DNA from: Streptomyces aureocirculatus
GTDB taxonomy: Bacteria; Actinomycetota; Actinomycetes; Streptomycetales; Streptomycetaceae
DNA length: 64,000 nt
Assembly: GCF_000720475.1 (NCBI RefSeq)
Contig: NZ_JOAP01000005.1
Span: 248,001 to 312,000 of the forward strand
Direction of reading: 5' to 3'
A program made the translations under genes and the position numbers. The notes below the pieces were generated by a model. It was given only the letters and a program-made list of their open reading frames with translations, did not search any database and had not been told where the DNA came from. Shown in pieces: positions 44,301 through 53,500 of this stretch (position 1 is its first letter; each line of letters opens with the position of its first letter).

Positions 44301-45395
44301 GTGATCACCACTTCCGGCCTTACCAAGGTCTACCGCTCACGCGGTCGTGAAGTAACCGCCATCGACGGAGTCGATCTCCATGTGCGCGAAGGCGAGGTGT
44401 ACGGCGTCATCGGCCAGTCCGGTGCCGGCAAGTCCTCGCTGATCCGCTGCGTGAACCTCCTGGAGCGCCCCACCTCCGGCACCGTGACGGTGGCGGGCCA
44501 GGACCTCACCGCCCTCGCGGGCCGCGGCCCGCGCGCCGGTAAGGAACTGCGCACCGCCCGCAACCGCATCGGCATGGTCTTCCAGCACTTCAACCTGCTG
44601 TCCTCGCGCACCGTCCAGGCCAACATCGAGCTGCCGCTCGAAATCCTCGGCCTGTCCGGCAGGGAACGCTCCCGCAAGGCACTGGAGCTGCTCGATCTCG
44701 TCGGCCTCGCCGACAAGGCCAAGTCCTACCCGGCGCAGCTCTCCGGCGGCCAGAAGCAGCGCGTCGGCATCGCCCGCGCCCTGGCGGGCGAGCCGAAGGT
44801 GCTGCTCTCGGACGAGGCGACCAGCGCCCTCGACCCCGAGACCACCCGCTCCATCCTGGCGCTCCTGCGCGACCTCAACCGCGAGCTCGGCCTCACCGTG
44901 CTGCTGATCACGCACGAGATGGAGGTCGTCAAGTCGGTCTGCGACTCGGCCGCGCTGATGGAGCGGGGCCGGATCGTGGAGTCCGGCACCGTCACCGAAC
45001 TGCTCGCCACCCCCGGCTCGCAGCTCGCCGCCGCGCTCTTCCCGGTCAGCGGCGACGCCACCGGCACCGACCGCACCGTCGTCGACGTGACCTTCCACGG
45101 CGACGCCGCGACCCAGCCGGTCATCTCCCAGCTTTCGCGCACGTACAACATCGACATCTCGATCCTCGGCGCCGCGATGGACACCGTCGCGGGCAAGCAG
45201 GTCGGCCGGATGCGCATCGAGCTGCCGGGACGCTTCGAGGAGAACGTCGTCCCGATCGGCTTCCTGCGCGAACAGGGCCTCCAGATCGACGTCGTCGGGG
45301 CCGCCGCGGGTGACGCGCCCGCCGGGATCCCGGCCCAAGACGGCCAAGGCGCTCCCGCGACCGCCGCCACGCTGGTGAAGGAAGGTGCCAAGTGA
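44301..45395 (+). CDS. metN: methionine ABC transporter ATP-binding protein
   Basis: A 364-residue MetN. Walker A is GQSGAGKSSLIR, the ABC signature is LSGGQKQRVGIARAL, Walker B is VLLSDEATSAL, and the H-loop is LLITHEMEVV. A C-terminal NIL domain (TQPVISQLSRTYNIDISILG) is the methionine-sensing module of this family. I chose the GTG at 44301 (MITTSGLTKVY) because GGAA lies 6 bases upstream; a GTG at 44286 is possible. Its stop overlaps metI as GTGA. Confidence 0.93.
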   Translation: MITTSGLTKVYRSRGREVTAIDGVDLHVREGEVYGVIGQSGAGKSSLIRCVNLLERPTSGTVTVAGQDLTALAGRGPRAGKELRTARNRIGMVFQHFNLLSSRTVQANIELPLEILGLSGRERSRKALELLDLVGLADKAKSYPAQLSGGQKQRVGIARALAGEPKVLLSDEATSALDPETTRSILALLRDLNRELGLTVLLITHEMEVVKSVCDSAALMERGRIVESGTVTELLATPGSQLAAALFPVSGDATGTDRTVVDVTFHGDAATQPVISQLSRTYNIDISILGAAMDTVAGKQVGRMRIELPGRFEENVVPIGFLREQGLQIDVVGAAAGDAPAGIPAQDGQGAPATAATLVKEGAK

Positions 45396-46162
45396 CCTGG
45401 TCGGAGATGCGACCCCTGCTGGAGCAGGCCTGTTGGGACACGCTCTACATGGTCGGCTGGTCGGCGCTCATCGCCGTCGCCGTCGGCCTGCCGCTCGGCC
45501 TGCTCCTGGTCCTCACCGACCGGGGCGGCCTGTTGCAGAACACGCTCGTGAACAAGGTGATCGGGCAGGTCGTCAACATCGGCCGCTCGATGCCCTTCAT
45601 CATCCTCATGGTCGCCCTGATGGGCTTCACCCGCTCCATCGTCGGCACCACCATCGGCCGCGACGCCGCGATCGTGCCGCTCGCGATCAGCGCCATCCCG
45701 TTCTTCGCGCGCCTGGTCGAGACGGCCGTGCGCGAGGTCGACCACGGCCTGGTCGAGGCCGTGCAGTCGATGGGAGGCAACACCTGGACGATCGTCCGCA
45801 AGGTCCTCGTGCCCGAGTCCCTGCCGTCGCTGATCTCCAGCACCACGACCACGATCGTCGCCCTGATCGGCTACTCGGCGATCACCGGCACCGTCGGCGC
45901 GGGCGGCCTCGGCGACCTCGCGGTCCGCTACGGCTACCAGCGCTTCGAGACCGAACTGATGTGGATCACCGTCGGCATACTCGCCGTGGTCATCTCGATC
46001 ATCCAGTTCGTCGGCGACTACGCCGCGCGGAGGCTGCACCGGCGCGGCGGCCACTCCGGTGCCGCGCCCCGGCTCAAGCTGCTCCGTGCCAAGCCCGCCA
46101 CCGACACTGCCAAGCCCGCCACCGACACCACCACGCCGGAACCGGTGAAGATCGCTTCCTGA
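45392..46162 (+). CDS. metI: methionine ABC transporter permease
   Basis: A 256-residue membrane protein with about five TM helices. The EAA loop that contacts MetN is visible in EAVQSMGGNTWTIVRKVLVP. The C-terminal cytoplasmic tail is unusually long and repeats AKPATDT. Start codon GTG overlaps the metN stop, so the two are translationally coupled. Confidence 0.93.
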   Translation: MTWSEMRPLLEQACWDTLYMVGWSALIAVAVGLPLGLLLVLTDRGGLLQNTLVNKVIGQVVNIGRSMPFIILMVALMGFTRSIVGTTIGRDAAIVPLAISAIPFFARLVETAVREVDHGLVEAVQSMGGNTWTIVRKVLVPESLPSLISSTTTTIVALIGYSAITGTVGAGGLGDLAVRYGYQRFETELMWITVGILAVVISIIQFVGDYAARRLHRRGGHSGAAPRLKLLRAKPATDTAKPATDTTTPEPVKIAS

Positions 46163-46245
46163 GTTCCCGGGCGTCCCGAGTTCCCCCAGCACCACCCCGC
46201 ACCACCACCGCGCGGGTGTACCACCCATGGAGAAAGGCACTTTTC

Positions 46246-47073
46246 GTGCGTAACACCATCAAGATCACCGCCGCCGTCCTGGCCACCGGAGCCCTCACCC
46301 TCGGGCTGACCGCCTGCGGCGCCGACAAGGGCTCCGACAAGGACGGCCCGCTCGTCGTCGCCGCGACCCCGACGCCCCAGGGCCAGATCCTCGACTACGT
46401 CAAGAAGAACCTGGCCGAGAAGGCGGGCCTGGACCTGGAGGTGAAGGAGTTCACCGACTACGTCACGCCCAACACCGCGACGCAGCAGGGTGAGGTCTTC
46501 GCGAACTACTTCCAGCACAAGCCCTACTTGGACGACTTCAACAAGAAGAACAAGACGGACATCGTTCCCGTCCCGGGCGCCACGGTGCACCTGGAGCCGC
46601 TCGGCATCTACTCGAAGAAGATCAAGAAGCTCGACGAGCTGAAGAAGGGCGCCACGGTCGCCGTCCCGAACGACACGACCAACGAGGCCCGCGCCCTGAA
46701 GCTGCTCGCCGACCACGGCCTCCTGAAGCTCAAGGAGGGCGTCGGCTTCGCGGCCACGCCGAAGGACATCGTCGACAACCCGCGCGGCCTGAAGTTCAAG
46801 GAACTGGAGGCCGCCGCCCTGCCGCGCACCATCAAGGACGTCGACGCCGCGGTGATCAACGGCAACTACGCGCTGGAGGCCGACCTCAACCCGGCCGAGC
46901 AGGCCCTCGCCGCCGAGAAGGCCGAGGGCAACCCGTACGGCAACTTCCTCGCCGTGAAGAAGGGCGACGAGAACGACCCGCGCGTGAAGAAGCTGGTCAA
47001 GCTCCTCACCTCGCCCGAGGTCAAGAAGTTCATCGACGACAAGTACGACGGTGCCGTCGTCGCGGCGTTCTGA
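46246..47073 (+). CDS. metQ: methionine-binding lipoprotein MetQ (first copy)
   Basis: A 275-residue NlpA/MetQ lipoprotein. The signal peptide ends in the lipobox LGLTACGAD. The family signatures TPTPQGQILDYVKKNLA, FTDYVTPNTA, YFQHKPYLDDFNKKN and AVPNDTTNEARAL are present. It delivers methionine to MetNI. AAAGG precedes the GTG start. Confidence 0.93.
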   Translation: MRNTIKITAAVLATGALTLGLTACGADKGSDKDGPLVVAATPTPQGQILDYVKKNLAEKAGLDLEVKEFTDYVTPNTATQQGEVFANYFQHKPYLDDFNKKNKTDIVPVPGATVHLEPLGIYSKKIKKLDELKKGATVAVPNDTTNEARALKLLADHGLLKLKEGVGFAATPKDIVDNPRGLKFKELEAAALPRTIKDVDAAVINGNYALEADLNPAEQALAAEKAEGNPYGNFLAVKKGDENDPRVKKLVKLLTSPEVKKFIDDKYDGAVVAAF

Positions 47074-47074
47074 C

Positions 47075-47896
47075 GTGCGCGGGACCCGCATCGCCGCGGC
47101 GGCCGGGGCCCTGGCCCTGTCGCTCGGCCTGACCGCCTGCGGCTCGGGCTCCGACGGCGACACCCTCGTCGTCGGGGCCACCCCGACACCGGCCGGTGAA
47201 GTCCTCGCGTACATCCAGCAGAACCTGGCGAAGAAGGAAGGCCTCGACCTCCAGGTGCGGGAGTTCACGGACTACGTGACACCCAACACCGCGCTCCAGG
47301 AGGGCTCCCTCGACGCCAACCTCTACCAGCACAAGCCCTACCTGGACGACTTCAACAAGTCCAAGAAGGCGGACCTGGTCGCGGTGACCGAGGTGTACCT
47401 GCCTCCGATGGGTGTGTACGCGGACGACGGCAAGAAGCTGAAGGACGTGACGGAGCTGCGCTCCGGCGCGACCGTCGCCGTACCGAACGACACCACCAAC
47501 GAGGGCAGGGCCCTCGAACTGCTCGCCTCCAAGGGGGTGATCGAGCTGAAGAAGGGCACGGGCGCGAACGCCACCCCCGAGGACATCGCGGCCAACCCCA
47601 AGAAGCTCACCATCAAGCCCCTGGAGCCCGCGCAGTTGCCGCGCTCCCTCAAGGACGTCGACGCGGCCGTCATCAACAACAACTTCGCGCTCGACGCGGG
47701 CCTCAGCCCGAAGCGGGACGCAGTTCTCCTGGAGTCCGTGAAGGACAACCCGTACAACAACGTCCTCGCCGTGAAGAAGGGCGACGAGGACGACCCGAGG
47801 GTCAGGAAGCTGACCAAGTTGCTGCGGTCGCCCGAGGTCAGGAAGTTCATCGAGGACAAGTACAAGGGGTCGGTCCTGCCGGTCACGGCGGGCTGA
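47075..47896 (+). CDS. second MetQ-type substrate-binding lipoprotein
   Basis: A 273-residue MetQ paralogue with lipobox LGLTACGSG and the same signature blocks (TPTPAGEVLAYIQQNLA, YQHKPYLDDFN, AVPNDTTNEGRAL). It begins two bases after the stop of metQ, so translation probably continues by reinitiation; a GTG at 47051 inside metQ is an alternative start. The two copies differ throughout, so this is an old tandem duplication. It may widen the ligand range of the one transporter. Confidence 0.88.
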   Translation: MRGTRIAAAAGALALSLGLTACGSGSDGDTLVVGATPTPAGEVLAYIQQNLAKKEGLDLQVREFTDYVTPNTALQEGSLDANLYQHKPYLDDFNKSKKADLVAVTEVYLPPMGVYADDGKKLKDVTELRSGATVAVPNDTTNEGRALELLASKGVIELKKGTGANATPEDIAANPKKLTIKPLEPAQLPRSLKDVDAAVINNNFALDAGLSPKRDAVLLESVKDNPYNNVLAVKKGDEDDPRVRKLTKLLRSPEVRKFIEDKYKGSVLPVTAG

Positions 47897-47920
47897 CACA
47901 CCCTCGTGCACCGTCCCCGT

Positions 47921-47959
47921 CCACGGGGTCCGCTCCGGCGCGCGGAGCGGACCCCGTGG
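47921..47959. terminator. 17-bp hairpin terminator of the met operon
   Basis: CCACGGGGTCCGCTCCG pairs perfectly with 47943-47959 around loop GCGCG, 25 bases after the metQ2 stop. Confidence 0.75.
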
Positions 47960-48070
47960 TGCGTCTTCGCGCCGCCATGCTGCATGCTATGCACTTCAGC
48001 AGGCCTGGAGGTCCTTGAGGCCCTCGACGACTCGACGAACGACAGGCCCATGAAGGTTACGGAGCGGCGC

Positions 48071-48721
48071 ATGACTACAGCCTCGGGGTTCCCCGACATC
48101 TCCCTCAGTACGGAGCGGTTGGTGCTGCGCCCGCTCGAGGACGCCGACATCTCCGCGTACGCGGAGATGATGAACGACGAGCTCGTCACCGCCTGGACCG
48201 CCGCGCCCCAGCCGTACACCGAGGCCGACGCCCGCGACTGGATCACCCGCCTCGCCCCCGCCGAACGCGCCGAGGGCCGCGGCATCGTTCTCGCCGTGAC
48301 CGAGTTCCTCACCCAGCGCCTGGTGGGCACCGTGCGTGTCGGCCGCACCGACTGGCGGGTGCGCTCCGGCGAGCTGAGCTATGTGACCGCCCCCTGGGCC
48401 CGCGGCGAGGGCTACGCCTCCGAAGCCGCCCTCGCCACCGCCCAGTGGCTCTTCCACGACCAGAAGTTCGAGCGCATCGAGCTGCGTACGGCCGCCGACA
48501 ACACCGCGGCCCAGCAGGTGGCCCAGAAGATCGGCTGTATCAGCGAGGGCGTCCTGCGCGGCGCCTGGATAGCACGTGTCAGGAACGGGGGCGACCCGCT
48601 CGGCGGCTGGCTCGACCTGCGCACCGACCTCATCGTCTGGAGCCTGCTCCCCGAGGACCTGGAAGGCGTGACCGACCAGTTGGCCGAGAGCGGCTACACG
48701 GCGTTCTCCGACTGGAACTGA
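48071..48721 (+). CDS. GNAT-family N-acetyltransferase (RimJ/RimL type)
   Basis: A 216-residue acetyltransferase. It starts SLSTERLVLRPLEDADISAY, typical of the RimJ/RimL subgroup; the acetyl-CoA site is PWARGEGYASEAALATAQW and NTAAQQVAQKIGCISEGVLR follows. The ATG at 48071 has GGAG 6 bases upstream; an ATG at 48050 is possible. The substrate, a protein N-terminus or small amine, is unknown. Confidence 0.85.
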   Translation: MTTASGFPDISLSTERLVLRPLEDADISAYAEMMNDELVTAWTAAPQPYTEADARDWITRLAPAERAEGRGIVLAVTEFLTQRLVGTVRVGRTDWRVRSGELSYVTAPWARGEGYASEAALATAQWLFHDQKFERIELRTAADNTAAQQVAQKIGCISEGVLRGAWIARVRNGGDPLGGWLDLRTDLIVWSLLPEDLEGVTDQLAESGYTAFSDWN

Positions 48722-48751
48722 CGCCGGTTCCGCTGTCGGCGGAGGGCGAGT

Positions 48752-48845
48752 CAGCCCGTCCGGCGTCTGAGGACGTCTGAGGACGTCTGAGGACGAGGCC
48801 CGAAGGGCCGACCAAGGGGGAGAGGGGCGAAGCCCCCTGGTCGAC
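48752..48845. repeat. Streptomyces-type dispersed intergenic repeat, copy 2
   Basis: Starts CAGCCCGTCCGGCGTCTGAG like the copy at 35897. It contains a 10-bp unit GTCTGAGGAC three times in tandem (48765-48794), then GAGGCCCGAAGGGCC and a hairpin-forming G-rich tail. Confidence 0.65.
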
Positions 48846-48918
48846 AGCAGGTACGCTCCGTCTGAACGCACGCGGCCATCCGCACCGTACGACCCGAGAC
48901 TCCAGGAGACAGACGACC

Positions 48919-50199
48919 ATGGCCGACCGGGTCACGGTGATCGGCTGGGACGGCTCGCCGCTGACGTCCTCGGCGCGCGCGGCCCTTGGCGCCGCGACGC
49001 TGGTGGCGGGCGCAGCCCACCACCTCGCCCTGCCCGAGGTCCCCCCGACCGCCGAGCGCATCCGGCTCGGCAGCGTCGGCCTCGCCGCCCGCCGTATCGC
49101 CGCCCACCGGGGCACCGCGGTCGTCCTCGCTGACGGCGACCCCGGCTTCTTCGGCGTCGTACGTACGCTGCGCGCCCCCGAGTTCGGCCTCGAGGTCGAG
49201 GTGGTGCCTGCCGTCTCCGCCGTCGCCCAGGCCTTCGCCCGCGCCGGGATGCCCTGGGACGACACCCAGGTCGTGGTCGCCCACCGCCGCACCCTGCGCC
49301 GGGCCGTGAACGTGTGCCGCGCGCACAGCAAGGTTGCCGTCCTCACCTCGCCCGGCGCCGGGCCCGCCGAACTCGGCCTGCTCCTCGAAGGCGTCCACCG
49401 CACCTTCGTGATCTGCGAGGAACTCGGCACCGAGCGCGAGCAGGTCAGCGTCGTCACCTCGGACAAGGCCGCCGATCACACCTGGCGCGACCCGAACGTC
49501 GTCATCGTCATCGGAGGCACCGGGGGTCCCGGGGGTACCGGCGGCCCCGGGGGCTCCGGAAACGGCGGCGGATCCGGCGGATCCGGCGGCACCGGCCCCC
49601 ACGACGGCTGGATCGCGGGCCGCGACCCTGCCACGGAGCCCCGCGGCTGGGCGCTGCCCGCGGCGAGCTACGGCGGCGAACAGGAACTCGGCGAGGGCGA
49701 GACCGACCGCATCCGCTCCGCCCAACTGGCCCGGCTCGGCCCGCGCGTGGGCGACCTCGTCTGGGACATCGGCTGCGGCACCGGCGCCTTCGCCGCGGAG
49801 GCGGCCCGCTTCGGCGCCGCCGTCATCGCCGTCGACCGCGACCCGGACGCCTGCGCCCGCACGACCGCCGCCGTGCGCCGCTTCGGCGTGCACGCCCAGA
49901 TCGTGCATGGCACCGCGCCGCACGTCCTGGAGAACCTGCCCGAGCCGGACGTCGTCCGCGTCGGCGGCGGCGGAGCGGCCGTGGTCTCCGCCGTCGCCGA
50001 CCGCCGCCCTGAGCGCATCGTCACCCACGCCGCCACCCGCGACGACGCCGAACTCCTCGGCCGGGACCTGTCCGAGCACGGGTACGCCGTCGAGTGCGCC
50101 CTGCTGCAGTCCGTCGAGCTCGACACCCGCGCCTGGACGGAGCGGAAGCGGACCGTCGCCTTCCTGGTCTCGGCGCTGCTTCTCGACCGCACGCTCTGA
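48919..50199 (+). CDS. cobL: precorrin-6Y C5,15-methyltransferase (CbiE-CbiT fusion)
   Basis: A 426-residue cobalamin-synthesis enzyme that methylates C5 and C15 of precorrin-6Y and decarboxylates it. The CbiE half (residues 1-200) has VTVIGWDGSPLTSSAR and VLADGDPGFFGVV. The CbiT half (about 240-426) has the SAM motif DLVWDIGCGTGAFAAEAARF. Between them is a Gly-rich linker of about 30 residues (GGTGGPGGTGGPGGSG), longer and simpler than usual. CAGGAG precedes the ATG. It is upstream of the BluB-CobT gene on the same strand. Confidence 0.92.
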   Translation: MADRVTVIGWDGSPLTSSARAALGAATLVAGAAHHLALPEVPPTAERIRLGSVGLAARRIAAHRGTAVVLADGDPGFFGVVRTLRAPEFGLEVEVVPAVSAVAQAFARAGMPWDDTQVVVAHRRTLRRAVNVCRAHSKVAVLTSPGAGPAELGLLLEGVHRTFVICEELGTEREQVSVVTSDKAADHTWRDPNVVIVIGGTGGPGGTGGPGGSGNGGGSGGSGGTGPHDGWIAGRDPATEPRGWALPAASYGGEQELGEGETDRIRSAQLARLGPRVGDLVWDIGCGTGAFAAEAARFGAAVIAVDRDPDACARTTAAVRRFGVHAQIVHGTAPHVLENLPEPDVVRVGGGGAAVVSAVADRRPERIVTHAATRDDAELLGRDLSEHGYAVECALLQSVELDTRAWTERKRTVAFLVSALLLDRTL

Positions 50200-50519
50200 C
50201 CCTCGCGAGCCCCCCGCCGCGCCGTGCGCGGTAGGCTGGCCGATCGTTGTGCCGCACGTGGGCGCCCGGCGATTCATTGGTCTGTGTCAGTCAAAGTCCG
50301 CAAAGCTCGCCCGTTTTGGGGGGTGCGTGTGGTACGGCGGACCGCGGGGCGCGCGACGTGGCGCAGTCCACAGCGGACCGTGGCCGATCAAGCTGCCACG
50401 GCGGCGGTGCTACCGCGACAATGCCTGTGGTCCGTACGCGGTGCGTGCCGCGCGGCACGTGCGCTCGTTGTTGATGACGGGCGGTCAAAGAAGGACTAAC
50501 CGATGGGCGAGGGGTACGC
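50200..50519. other. 320-bp gap upstream of bluB-cobT, no gene seen
   Basis: TAGGCT at 50232-50237 could be a -10 for the downstream gene. I looked for a cobalamin riboswitch and found no B12 box. The short open frames here look like shadows. Confidence 0.4.
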
Positions 50520-53500
50520 ATGACCGACACCGGCCAGGTCCCGGGCGAGGGACTGCCGGAGAGCGCAGGCAGGGTGGAGCAGCCGGGCGTCCCCGCGCCG
50601 GCCGCGTACACCTTCCTCGACCCTTCCGACAACCCCGCCGAGGACGACGACCTGCTGCTGATGCCGGGTGCCCAGGGCGCGTGGAGCGAGGCGCAGACCG
50701 CGCAGCCGGGTGCTGCGCAGCCGGGTGCTGCGCAGCCGGGTGCTGCGCAGCCTGGCGCCGGACAGCCGACGATGGCGGGACCGCAGGTGCAGCAGGCGGA
50801 GCAGGCGCAGCATGCCCATCGGGCCCAGCGGGGACAGCAGGCGCAGGGGCAGCGGGGACCGGCCCAGGGTGCGCCCGCCCAGGCCGTCGCCGCGGCGGCC
50901 GATGCCGTGCAGCAGCCGGGCGCCGCCCACCCGAACGCGGGGGCGGCGGCTGTCGGGCGGGCCCTCGCCGCCGATGCACAGGCCGCAGGGCAGCCGGTGT
51001 CCGCCCAGGTGGGGGATGGCGCCGAGCAGTTGGTGGGTGGCGCTGGGCAGCAGGTCAGTGGACCCGAACAACCGGCGGGTGGTGCTGAGCAGCCGGTGAG
51101 TGGTGCTGGGCAGCAGGCCAGTGGTCCCGCGCAGCCCGTGGGTGGCTTCGAGCAGCAGGTGGTCGGTTCTGAGCAGTCCGTGGGTGGCTCCGAGCCGCAA
51201 GCGGGGGTGCCCGAGCAGCAAGTGGGCGGCGCCGAGCAGCAGGTGGCCGGGCCCGAGCGTTCGGCGGTCGGTTCCGGGCAGTCGGCTGTCGGTCAGGGCC
51301 GCCCCGCGCACCAGCCGGGACCGCACGAGACCTCCGGCCGGGACAGCGGCTCCGTCGACCTGACCGGCGTGACCCTGCCCGGCGGACACCACACCAGGCC
51401 CGCGTCGCACGACAACGGCACCACCCCCGCCGCGCACCAGAACCCCGTCCGACGCCCGCTGCACCGCGGTCCGGCCGCGCCCGCCGTGCCCGACGGCGCC
51501 GCGAGCCCCGTCCGCTCCCTTGCCGACCGCGGACCCGCGGACGGCACGCCGCACCGCAGGCCACCCGTACGGCACGCGGGCCCGCCGATGAGCGGCCCGG
51601 AGTACCTGGACATCCCGCGCGACGACGCGGCCGTCCTGCCCGGTCCCCAGCTCGGCGAGATCCCGCCGCAGGGGGCCGCGGCGTGGTCGCCGCAGCCGCA
51701 GGAACCCCAGCGGGTACCAGCAGAAACGGTCGTCCCGGTAGGCGCGGGTGGCTCTCCGGCCACAGAGGCCACACCCGTATCGGCGGGCGAGGGCCTGGTC
51801 TCGGACGTGTCCGGTGCTGCGGCCGCGGGCGGTGGCCAGGCTCCGGAGGGTGCCCCGGCTCCGGCGGGTGGCTCCGCTCCGGTCGGCGGCGCGGTCGTGG
51901 CGGAGGCTGCGGCTCCGGCGGACGGCAACGCTGCGGGCGTCCCGGCCGGCGGGTCCGGTGCCGGGGATGCCTCGACCGGCGGGTCCGGCCTTGCGGACGC
52001 CCCGGCCGACGAGCCCGGCCCTGCGGCGGCCTCGACCGGCGGTTCCGCTCCCGCGGACGGCTCGGGCCCCGCCTTCGCACCCCCCGCCCCCGGCGCACCG
52101 GAGGCATCGGGAGCACCGGCGGCCGAGGGCGCCCCGCACGCGCCCGCGGCGACGCAGGACTTCGCCCCGGCGTACGGGGAGCAGGCGGCGCACGCCCCGC
52201 AGGAGCCCGCGGCGGCCGTGGACGCTTCTGGCGCTGGCACTGGCACTGGCGTCGGCCCTGGCACAGGCCCCGGCACCGACGCAGGTCCCGCCACTGGCGT
52301 CGCCACTGACACGGGCCCTGGTCTCAGCCCCGGCACGGGCCCCGGCCCCGGCGTTGGCACCGACGCAGGCCCTGCCACTGGCGTCGCCACTGACACGGGC
52401 TCCGGTCTCAGCCCCGGCACGGGCCCCGGCCCCGGCGTCGGCGCCGACGCAGGTCCCGCCACTGGCGTCGCCACCGACACGGGCCCTGGTCTCAGCCCCG
52501 GCACGGGCCCCGGCCCCGGCCCCGGCGTCGGCGCCGACGCAGGCCCTGCCATTGGCGTCGCCACTGACACGGGCTCCGGTCTCAGCCCCGGCACGGGCCC
52601 CGGCCCCGGCGTTGGCACCGACGCAGGCCCTGCCACTGGCGTCGCCACCGACACGGGCCCCGGTCTCAGCCCCGGCACGGGCCCCGGCACTGGCGTCGGC
52701 GCCGGCACAGGCCCCGGCGTAGTCACCGCCACCGCCACCGGCACAGGCCCCGCCACCGCCACCGCCACAGGCCCGGACCCCGGCGTCGCCACCGGCACAA
52801 GCCCAAGCCCCGACGCCCCGCCCACCAATACACCCGAACCCAACACCCCAGCGGCCGACATCCCCGGCGCAGCAGGTCAGGGCACCGTGGCGCCCCCCTC
52901 CGCCCCGGAGCCCGCGACGGAGGCCGTGACCATGCCTACGCCCACACAGGCGTCCGCGCCCACCCCCGCGCCGGAAGGCGCTGCCCTCCCGCACGAGGCG
53001 CCCGCAGCCGCCGCAGGAACCGACCCCGCGGCCGCCCCGGAAACCCTGGGAACCCCGGGAGCCCAGGGCACCCCCATGCCGGACGCGCACCCCGACGGGC
53101 AGGCCGGTGCGGCCGCCCGCCCCGCCCCGCAGTACGCCGTCGCCCCGCAGGCCCCCGACGCCGCGCAGCCGTGGCCCGCCGCGCATGCCGCGCAGGGGCC
53201 GCACATCGCCGGTGCCGGGCTGCCGGACGCCGCCGCTGCCGGGCAGGCCCACGCGGCCCAAGCGCCCGCGCCCCTCGGCCAGTTCGTGCCGGTCGAGGGC
53301 TCGGTGCCGACCACACCGCACCTCGCACCGACACCGCCGAGCCCGATGTCCGTGCCGCCCGAGTACTTCACACCGGAGCCGGAGGCCGCGCCCCGCGGCC
53401 CCGGCGCCCCGGCACAGCAGACCGCCGAGGCCGACCAGGACCCCGCAGCCGTACCGGCGAACCGGTTCCCGGGACAGGCCGAGGCCGCGCCGGAGACTGG

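Noticed and set aside
48752-48845. Insertion sequence remnant
   Set aside because: No transposase fragment or terminal inverted repeats; it matches the dispersed intergenic repeat after argH instead.
50200-50519. Cobalamin riboswitch before bluB-cobT
   Set aside because: No B12 box or matching conserved core could be found.
52275-52700. CRISPR-like array
   Set aside because: The units are contiguous without unique spacers and stay in frame with the coding sequence, so they are protein-coding tandem repeats.
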